This document shows positions 55,001 through 64,000 of a DNA stretch of 64,000 nucleotides, one piece after another. A program made the position numbers and the translations under genes. The stretch's first letter is position 1, and every line of letters begins with the position of its first letter. The notes under the pieces are model-generated. The model saw nothing but the letters and a program-made list of their open reading frames with translations. It had not been told where the DNA came from and did no database searches. This DNA is from Antedon mediterranea (taxonomy: Eukaryota; Echinodermata; Crinoidea; Comatulida; Antedonidae), in NCBI RefSeq assembly GCF_964355755.1, contig NC_092679.1, positions 3,162,001 to 3,226,000 on the forward strand. Direction: 5' to 3'.

Positions 55001-56402
55001 TGTTATGCCAGCAGCACCAAGTGTACCACAAATGGCTTAATTAAGGTCATGCTTATACCATGGAGCTAATTTTATAGTTCCATGCATATACTAAAGTGTA
55101 CAGCAAACCAGGGGTTCACAAATTAGTTTGACAAAGGCCTATCTGATATTAATATCTCAATTTCTTTTTATTTCGGAAATATCATCCATATTAATAAACT
55201 TATTAACAGAAAAAGAAAAATCTAAACTTAAGTATAAAGAATGCTTCTCCATCTACAATAAATTTTGGAGTTATGGAGCATATGTTTGCAAACACAAGCA
55301 ACAAGGATGTTACCACTATTCAACATACGTTGCATGAAACCATAGGTAGATTTTCGCATGTACTCATTAAAGGAAGGGACACCATGTTCAATAAACATTG
55401 CACTGGCACCTACTACTTCTAGAGACATTAAGTATACGGCGCAGAGCATTATTGTAGCATACATTAAGAGATCTAATATTCTTCATACGATAGTTACACC
55501 AAAGGGCTGCACAGTATATTAATACAGTAAGATCTAAAGAGACAACATAATATAAAACGTTAGGAATTAAGTACCAAAACGTATAAACATTTAAAATGGT
55601 GAGAATAATTCAGTCTATCATTTCCAAAATCAAATCCTAACTAAATGTATTTTTATTAATATTTATATTACATATTTTTCCCCTCGTTCGTTTTAACATG
55701 GTTTTATAGAATAGTGTACACAATAGAAGATGACCTCTACTGTGTTATAAGTATATTCGGTCCATTAATATTTATTCATAATTATATAAACTTAGTGCAG
55801 TAATGACATATTTGTTAATTGTACAGTGATTTTTATTTGTTATTTACGTTGATGCCTGGAACATCGTTGTATTTTCCTGATTCATCCAGGGGGGTGTTAA
55901 ATAAATCATTTTACATCTCCCTGATTTATCAAACTTTACTCCTAAGTTTCATCATCTATACTAAATACTGTAGGCCTATTATGTATTCATTATACATTAT
56001 TGGTGTATATAATAATAATAATAATAAATAATATATTTATACAGGATAAAACAATCAGATAACAGTGTATCTGTTTTACATTGTGGTCCTGTCATATATA
56101 ATTTCTTTCACGATATTATTTTCGCACCGAGTAGACGTCGATTAATTAAATGTCATGTCGTCATCGTCAGAAACACATTCAAAATAAAAATCTAAATTTT
56201 AAGATCAATTATAAACATTTATTTCTACACTATCCTTTTTACAATATAAATATATATTATATGCATTGAAACTATATTAACAAATAGGCCATAGTTTTTG
56301 TTAAGGAGTTGTCTAAGTTGTCAAAACCAGATGAAAATGTTTAATCATATATATTATAAGGAGTTGTCTATAGTTTTTTTGTGTTCTAAAACTTTTCGCA
56401 AG
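52081..56402. other. Long intergenic region
   Basis: Two worn TTAA-family MITE segments (about 52230-52420 and 52820-53065, ending GGGGACAATACATTTTTAA) lie here with a TAAGCTCTGTC MITE scrap at 53633 and a LINE fragment at 55148-55547. The 104-codon minus frame at 53371-53685 has no recognisable feature. No gene is supported. Confidence 0.55.
55148..55547 (-). mobile_element. LINE 3' fragment, copy 2
   Basis: Minus frame with AVYLMSLEVVGASAMFIE, NEYMRKSTYGFMQRML and VACVCKHML, like the last part of CR1/L2-type reverse transcriptases; paralogous to 19278-19675. Confidence 0.75.
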
Positions 56403-57127
56403 TCACAAGTTTAAAGCATACTGTAGTAGCTTCTCGTAAATTATAAAACGTTTAAAGTTTGAGTGGCCCTGGTCGTCTGTCTCCTTTGATGGATAGCCTG
56501 AGGAGCTGTCGCCCCGTACGGCGCCGTAGAGATCTTCACTGTCCCTGATCACCTGGCCCATCGAAGATTGGAGATCGACAAACTATAAAAAAGAAAATAA
56601 TAACGAGTATAATTTATAATACTGAGAAAGAATTGTTTTGGGAAAAGGATTATTAAAAGAGAAGCTGAGCTAAGTAAGTCTCATTTTTTTTTCAATAGAA
56701 CTATTGAGAAAAATTAGGATATTGAGTTTGCAATGACGTCTTCTTTTTCAAGAGGAGAAATGTGTACTGAAAAATATTTCAGGAAAAAATAATACTTACA
56801 AAGTCGTCCCATTCCAAGTTCAGCTAACAATTCGTCCCCACTGATGGAACCGCACATCACGTAGTCTTCATAGCCCAGGATGTCGTTCAAACTCTCTCCA
56901 CTGAATGTGCTGAAAACATCATCTTCTCTACCATTGGACGACTGGATATCACAAGAACTTGATGATGAAGACGTTGAGTGATGCCTAACTTTATTCTTTA
57001 CATCCATCTCCGATGATTTCTCTATGTCTTCTCTGCATGGTACTGCCCTGGATATGTACCGTAGCTGGCTAGTTGATATGTCGTCTGCATGTTTCTGACC
57101 ATATCTCGTGCAGTTAGCAGAGGCCAT
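56403..57127 (-). CDS. Unrecognised candidate gene, two exons, with apparent 1-base frameshift
   Basis: Exon 1 is 57127-56800 (109 codons plus one base, donor CTTT|GTAAGT) and exon 2 is 56582-56403 (60 codons if read in phase 0, acceptor TTTATAG). Exon 1 is Ser-rich, then acidic (NDILGYEDYVMCGSISGDE). Exon 2 in its open frame reads FVDLQSSMGQVIRDSEDLYG. The two frames disagree by one base. A shift near 56815-56820 would put exon 1 in the frame reading LEWDDF before the junction, which suits exon 2. So the model may hold a sequencing error, a natural frameshift or a wrong splice. Read without a shift, exon 2 stops after about 15 codons. An alternative last exon at 56770-56714 is also open. No domain is recognised. 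Confidence 0.4.
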
Positions 57128-58671
57128 AATTATTGAGAAACAAGATGAAATTACCGTATATTACGTAGACGTGATTTGTTTTATTTATTTATTATCGATG
57201 TTTGCAGAAAAATATTCAAAATGATAATGATCGATCACGTTCGTTCATCTTAAAGTCACCCTTTTCGGTGATAACACTTTGACCAATCAAAATAGCTGAT
57301 ACGAAAATGCGCCATGGTTCCCGGCGGTGATTGTACCATAAAGGTAGCAAGTTAACAAAAGCCTTATACCCTACTTTGAGGCACCGCCCCTCTGCTGTGA
57401 TCACCATGGGGGTAAACTGGAACGGCGAAAATTATGGAACATGAACAAAATAAGATTATTTCTTTATTTAGACATGGACCTATAAATTCTAGTTTATAGT
57501 CCATGTTTTAGATTTACATATGAGTGGCGCACGCGGCACATAATATAGTTACTGTACAAAAAAAACCAACTAAATATAAAAAAATCATTCATTTATTAAA
57601 AGTTCAATAAAGTTTGCGGTACAATTCTGACGTTTCGATCAATATCCTACTTTGATCATCCTCAAGAGTAAGAATTAATATAAAAATATAGAATACAACT
57701 GTTAAAAGATGGTATATCAATAAAAATGCACATTAAAAGTAGAAAAAGCCCCACACCATTTCAATTTATTTAATACAGACATTTAGATACAGAATATATT
57801 GTTTAAATTTATCTAATTGGGCCTCACATAGTAATAAATTAAAAGGATAGCAGAAATATGTACATTTACTTGAGCCGCCGTGATTTTAAATCATTGCAAA
57901 TAGCCCATGTAGAGTATAAGCAGGGATGTTTACAACTCCCTGGTATAAACCTCTATTCTCAATGCATCTTACAAAAAGTATATTTTAGTGTCCATCATTA
58001 TACAGTATTTTTTTATATTAAAAAAAATCATCAACAAAAATGAAAGATGGCGGTGGTCACTTGAGTTAAAATATTGAAATATTGAACATTTTCAAATGAT
58101 TTCCTCCACCCTATATTGTTACGCAGCAGAATACAATAGTTGTACATTGTAAACCGAATATAAAAACAACTACAATTGGCCTAACACGTCCAAGAGACAG
58201 TTTGTGTCTTATTATTCGGTTTTCTAAGCAGAAACAGCGGCATTGTTAATTCGAACTATAGGCCAGAAATAGTTGACATTTCGCTGTCAATATTAAGGTA
58301 GATGAATTGTACAGTATAACAATGCAAATTCAGGCGTATCAACACATTATATCAATATCATGGGTTTTTAACTTTCTTTTCAAATGTTTTATTCAGCCTA
58401 TGTAATTGTAAGTTAATAAAAACGCAACTCAGATACCATGAAGAAATAATTTAGCTGTAAGTTAAATTATTTCTCCATAGTAATAATATAAAGTATATAT
58501 TTGTTCATTTCTGATTGATAGGACAAACTGTACTGGCGCCCTCTCTATGAATAATGGTTTCTATAGTAACCAATACGCAGTAACTTTTTTGCCTTGGAAA
58601 ATTTGTTGAGCAAAAAGTCAATCGTGTACGTCGTGTGTGATGAAAATGTAAATAAATAATTATTATTTATA
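57128..58671. other. Divergent region between the candidate gene and SAMD15-like
   Basis: It holds CCAAT-like sequence at 57279-57290 and, at about 57600-57680, CTGACGTTTCGATCAATATC with a TTGATC stem, reminiscent of the 3' part of Penelope-like elements. An ATGAAGAAATAATTT...AAATTATTTCTCCAT hairpin lies at 58436-58480. No gene is supported. Confidence 0.45.
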
Positions 58672-59596
<925 letters not shown>

Positions 59597-60236
59597 TGTA
59601 TACAAACATAGTGTTATATATATATATTTTTTAATCTATGTTAAAAAAAAAAAACGAAATATTCAAAGTATTTATAATTGTCATGATTTTTTTGCTATTA
59701 AAATGTTTGTACTGTTGGTGAAAGGATTTTATATTTTGTAAACTAATCATGTATTTTTTATATTGGGAATACAGTATAGGCCTAGGCAGTATTTTGGTAA
59801 ATAGTATTTTAGTGGCTTCAAATGTTTGTATATAAATTTGAAAATAAAGAAATCGCAGAAAAAAAAGAAACATTTGATATAGTACTAGTTGAATCTTTTT
59901 ATTTCACACTTGGTCATCATTTGGCTTAATTTGTATTGTTTATTTGTCATGAGCAAAATTATTAATCTATAATTTATTATTTTTACAGCAGTTATATAGC
60001 CAGCTCCTAGTAAATTATAAAGAAATATTCGAGAAAAAAACCGTGATTTCGTGCTTATTTTCTTACAATTAACAAATGAAAAAAAGGCGTTTATAACAAT
60101 ATAAATCATTGGGTTTAAAAAGAAATAATCGGTACGGCGGCGGTGTATAGCTACTAGTTATACCTCTTTGGTTATACGTACAGTTAGCTAGCTAATCATC
60201 TCTGAGGCTGCGCGTAAACGTGGCCAACTTTTGATC
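59597..60236. other. Intergenic region SAMD15-like to ACBD3
   Basis: AT-rich SAMD15 3' UTR up to about 59860, then an AT-rich stretch. A more GC-rich, CpG-bearing segment at 60120-60236 (GGTACGGCGGCGGTG) probably holds the ACBD3 promoter and 5' UTR. Confidence 0.5.
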
Positions 60237-60390
60237 ATGGCGAACGAATCAATCGAATCGGTGGAAAGTATCACCCATAAAATAGAAGAAGAAACTAATA
60301 ATATTGATACTACTTCTAAATTAGATACAGAAGCAGAATGGGGATTTCCTCTTAAAGAACTTTACAACATTTGTTTGCGGTTTTACAAAG
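60237..60390 (+). CDS. ACBD3: ACBD3 (GCP60), first coding exon
   Basis: An exon of 51 codons plus one base ends in a strong donor (TACAAAG|GTAAGG). After an acidic Ser/Glu-rich start it reads WGFPLKELYNICLRFYK, matching the start of the acyl-CoA-binding domain of vertebrate ACBD3, WGF.LEELY.LALRFFK. ACBD3 is a Golgi scaffold that binds giantin and recruits PI4KB. The expected next exon (the KDGKA...YEEKL region) was not found in the remaining 3.6 kb, so the gene continues beyond the right edge. The assignment rests on one short motif. Confidence 0.65.
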
Positions 60391-61881
60391 GTAAGGTTTT
60401 TCAAGCCGGTGATTAGGCTTCCTCCTCCATCTGAGTTTGAGCGGAGATCGTGCCCATTTTGCCGTGTGATGACCAGGTAAACACCGCCTGTGTTGTTCAA
60501 CCGGCAACTTAGCCTAGCATTCATGGGCCTACGGATTTATTTATTGTTTGATTTATTTATGAATAAGCTAGGCCTAGTTTCCCTATATAACATTTATGTA
60601 GGCCTTATTGAATATAGAATAAGGCCTAGCCTAGCTAGTTAGACCTGACTAGCCATGAGAAATTGAGGAAAAACTATTTTTTTAAATTTTTTCCTCCATC
60701 CATCATCATCATTCTAATGATATTTATACTGTATAATGGTGATAAGTGAGGATACTTTTTTGCAGTTACAGCATGCAGGCTCTAGTTAGTAGGCCTGTCG
60801 TAGCAGAATATAGTATTTCTTTAGGCTAGATTCTGGTCAATTATTTACCAATAACAATAGCAATACTCACTGTTATATATTAAAATAGGCCTAGGCTATT
60901 GCTTTAAATGTCATCTCTCAAGTACCCTGTACTACTACTCATAAACAATTATGTTATATATTGTAAAATTTTTTGTTCTAATTAATACTATAATAAAACC
61001 CATGTGATTTTCTATAAATTAATTCTGCCCAGCCTCTCATCTTCTAAGGTAGTTACTAAAGTTGTTAATGCCATGTTACAAAACAACTAAATACATGATG
61101 TTATACATTAGAAAATATCTAGGTACACCCTGTTCATTCTTTAACATATCAACTGCTATTGGTGCAATTTTTTAACTTATGTTAATTTGTAGCCAGGGAA
61201 TGCAGAAATTGTTTTCATTAATTGTACCTCTTGAATGTAGTCATATCATATAATAAATATATAATACATCAATCTCATCTCAGTCCCCGTTAACCCCATA
61301 CAAGAACCAACAAAAACAAACTATATGTTTGAAAAACATTTATTCTGGGCAGGTGCGGCCACACACGCCAACTACCATAACCGTTGCGAAACTTAACAGT
61401 GTGACGTGTTGACCGCGAATGACTAAACATACTCCCTTTCCCACTACACCTGCACAAGCCCATTTGCATAACAACACACGGCATACCAAACCGTGTCGTA
61501 CAACTACGATGAGATATAAATTCTCTTCTAAACACGTAACGAAGAGAATTACTAAATCCCTCTAGAAAATGGTGTGTAAAGTCAGCCTAATGTACTCAAT
61601 AAAGATGATGATAATGATATAGTTGAAAGAAAAAGATCTTTTTAAATAATAAAAAGAAAATACAATCTTGTTGAACACCTCACTCCCTATGAAAGCAGGG
61701 TGATATTTTTTCTTGCTTATTACTAATACATAGCTTAATTAAACATTTAGGTGAAATTTTACTGGGAACGGTTATAGCTTAGTACTGTTGATTTGGATAT
61801 TTACCAGCCCAACAATAACCAAAACTAAATTATGTCGCAAATATTTAATTGAAAATGGTCTAGGCACAGTTTTAATAAGTA

Positions 61882-62042
61882 AAGATCTGTCTACACTATC
61901 AAACTAGTTTCACAAAAAAGTATGATGTGCCCATATGGACATGATGATGTCATATCACTACCATATTTAAGCATATCACTACCATAATTGGGTGCATCAC
62001 ATTTTTTTTTTGTCAAACTAGTTTGATAGTGTAGACAGAGAT
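61882..62042. mobile_element. MITE, same family, copy 8
   Basis: Ends AAGATCTGTCTACACTATCA and GATAGTGTAGACAGAG. ACBD3 intron 1. A 30-base fragment (53633-53662) of the same family also exists. Confidence 0.87.
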
Positions 62043-63535
62043 TAAGGCTTGTTATCTGGGAACTAATTTTTCAGAGAATAATTTGTTTTAATTTACTACT
62101 GTCTGCAAGCATTTTTTAAATCTCTGTGTTCTCTCAATTTGTCTCAATTTTCCCCTTCATGACAGTTAATCAATTATCATTACAAAATATTGATTAACAA
62201 TACATTATCATCTAATAATGAGTATCATAGAATGAGTAACTGTATACTGCAAGTCTACTTATATAAAAATAATCTCCCTATTTTGAATAATGGTCTAGTC
62301 CAATTTAAGCTGTGTGCATTTTTACTGAGAATATGTAATGTTTTCCTGCATTACAAAGCAGCGGTAAATGACACCACATCCAGTCTGTCAAGGTAACCAT
62401 TTTATCACGTTTAAATATTAATATTTTGGCTGCATTTTTACCTTATTATTTATATCTGCTAATTACAAGGCTTGTGTCTCTTATTTCATATCAGTTTGAA
62501 ATATTTAGTAGGGTATGTTATTGATGTAGGAATCGGTTTTGATAGAGATTTTAGATTTATTTAAATACGGTAAACAAAATGGCTATTGCTGGACCAAAAG
62601 GTTGTTTGATGAAGCTAAGCTGTTTCAGAAAAATATAGGTTTTCAATAATATAATGGAGTAAATTTACTCCTTGATAATATAAAACAAATTAGGTTAATA
62701 AATCTTCGCAATATGTTTTTGTGACATGTTAGAGAAATTATGTTTCTAGATTAATTATGTTTGTAGGATATTTTCCTACCTCCACCATTAGTCTGATGAC
62801 CTTGATAAGTAGGTCATTAAATCATGGAGTAAATTTACTCCATGATTGAATACACCTTTGTCTTGCTTTGATTTGATGTAATAGTCAACCAACCAGTACT
62901 GTAGAGTGATTATGCATTTTAACTTGTCTGCAGCAAAATGATATGTGAATGTTAACAATTAAACAAATTGTATCTATTTATGCCCATTTTGATTTAAGTC
63001 ATTGCGAATATTTAATCCTCTTTAGATTTTATTATTATTTTCACGATTTTGTTTTCCATGTTAAAGAAGTATAATATAAAAAATACATGACAATAAAAGT
63101 GGGAAAAAAAAACATGTTGAAGCGTTTGAGAATCTCAAAATATATTACGTACTTTTTTTTAAATAATTAAGTAGCATTTGAGTTTTTTTTTTAATTTCCC
63201 ATCTGCTGATAAAATTGTTATAATAATATTTTTAATTGAACTCATTAGTGTGTGTGAGTAAATGATATCATACTGTTACAATGACCTTTTATTTCTGTTG
63301 TTATTGTACACTTAAGTTTAGCCAATACAAATTATCATAGCATAATTTGATTTGGGTAAATCTCACAGTTGGTCTCGCAGCAGAGGAGGTCTCCAGTAGT
63401 TTATATAAATATTAATATTTAAATGATAGCCCATCATCATCTTATTGTGTTAAACGCTTAATTTAATAATGGTGATAAGGTTATTCATTTCAAAAATGAA
63501 TTTGTAGTTTGTGTTTTGAAATCATTATTAGTATA

Positions 63536-63695
63536 CAAATAATGAATGTTTATGAGTGCAATGGTACAAATAATGGCACGAGGTGAATGATGAAAGGTTA
63601 TATCAACGAGGCAAAGCCGAGTTGATATAACCTTTCATCATTCACCAAGTGCCATTATTTGTGCCATTACACGAATACAAAACATTCATTATTTG
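63536..63695. repeat. 160 bp hairpin with CGAGGCAAAGCCGAG loop
   Basis: CAAATAATGAATGTTT...AATAATGGCAC...GGTGAATGATGAAAGG runs up to GTTATATCAAC. It is mirrored after a GAGGCAAAGCCGA loop. The inner 27 bp are perfect and the outer arm is interrupted by short differences. Confidence 0.92.
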
Positions 63696-64000
63696 TTTTA
63701 TATAACATCTAGACGTGTTTTTTTTCGTACACAAAAATGTTTCAAAAAGTACTATTTAACGATCGTTGAATAGTGCGTACTATTGCACGCCATGTGACCC
63801 ACATTCGTCCAATCAAATGACAGGAATTTATATAGGTGTTATATAATATCAGTTATTGAACCATCATGGAAAAATACACAAGGTAAAAGAACTTGTGTAT
63901 ATCGATCTTGAAACCAAATTATGGAAAAAACTTTTAAATGATCACAATCACAAAAGATTTTCACACTTTCAACTTTCAAATTATGCAATCCAAAATGTTA

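Larger units (their letters stand above)
60391..64000. other. ACBD3 intron 1 or downstream sequence
   Basis: It contains AGGCCTA clusters (60564-60660, 60790-60900), a TAAGCTCTGTC MITE, two CATGGAG palindromes (62653, 62820) and a 160 bp hairpin (63536-63695). A 68-codon frame at 62190-62396 ending in a possible donor has no recognisable features. No further ACBD3 exon was found. Confidence 0.55.

Noticed and set aside
62190-62396. Second ACBD3 exon
   Set aside because: The translation does not resemble the acyl-CoA-binding domain expected after RFYK, and the acceptor is poor.

Overview
This is a eukaryotic, AT-rich, intron-rich stretch of genome. The likely source is a deuterostome invertebrate, most probably an echinoderm. 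The single-copy genes have deuterostome-type exon structures, the introns are short to medium with GT-AG ends, AGGCCTA-type palindromes are frequent, and MITEs, SINEs and LINE fragments are dense. I cannot name the class or species from sequence alone. All exon models are by hand, from splice signals, phase continuity and remembered family motifs; no search was run.

Layout, left to right: a PPP1R37-like PP1 regulatory subunit (minus, 311-4276, continuing off the left edge) lies head-to-head with VRK1 (plus, 5122-13025, complete, 11 coding exons). VRK1 is tail-to-tail with FANCL (minus, 21260-14294, complete, 10 exons, one GC-AG intron). A broken copy of part of FANCL lies at about 26.68-27.04 kb. 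GCH1 (plus, 27371-32147) is complete with 6 exons and may have a 5' UTR exon next to the FANCL start. From 33.36 to 41.33 kb there is a tandem segmental duplication; each copy carries one three-exon gene for a small secreted peptide with a C-C-CC-C-C cystine-knot-like pattern. PSMA3 (plus, 42639-46663) is complete with 9 exons. Two unrecognised two-exon models follow on the minus strand: an acidic, repeat-containing protein (51641-48635) and a second candidate with an apparent one-base frameshift (57127-56403). Then come a short SAMD15-like SAM-domain gene (plus, 58672-59596) and the first exon of ACBD3 (plus, 60237-60390), which runs off the right edge.

The conserved genes serve unrelated housekeeping roles: a nuclear kinase, a Fanconi E3 ligase, tetrahydrobiopterin synthesis, the 20S proteasome and a Golgi scaffold. 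The window is not an operon-like system. VRK1, GCH1, PSMA3 and SAMD15 all lie on human chromosome 14, so this may be a piece of an old linkage group.

The least ordinary part is the duplicated peptide locus. Its two copies differ most in the first two inter-cysteine loops and the acidic pro-region. They also act as a natural insertion assay, because several transposons occur in one copy and not the other, which exposes target sites (TTAA twice, and a 7-8 bp hAT-like duplication). Other structure includes a probable Helentron-like element, an intron mostly filled by a 2.1 kb inverted-repeat element, a SINE-tail-derived 76 bp satellite, a 5S-rRNA-headed SINE with unusually long flanking repeats, and recurrent short CATGGAG...CTCCATG palindromes.
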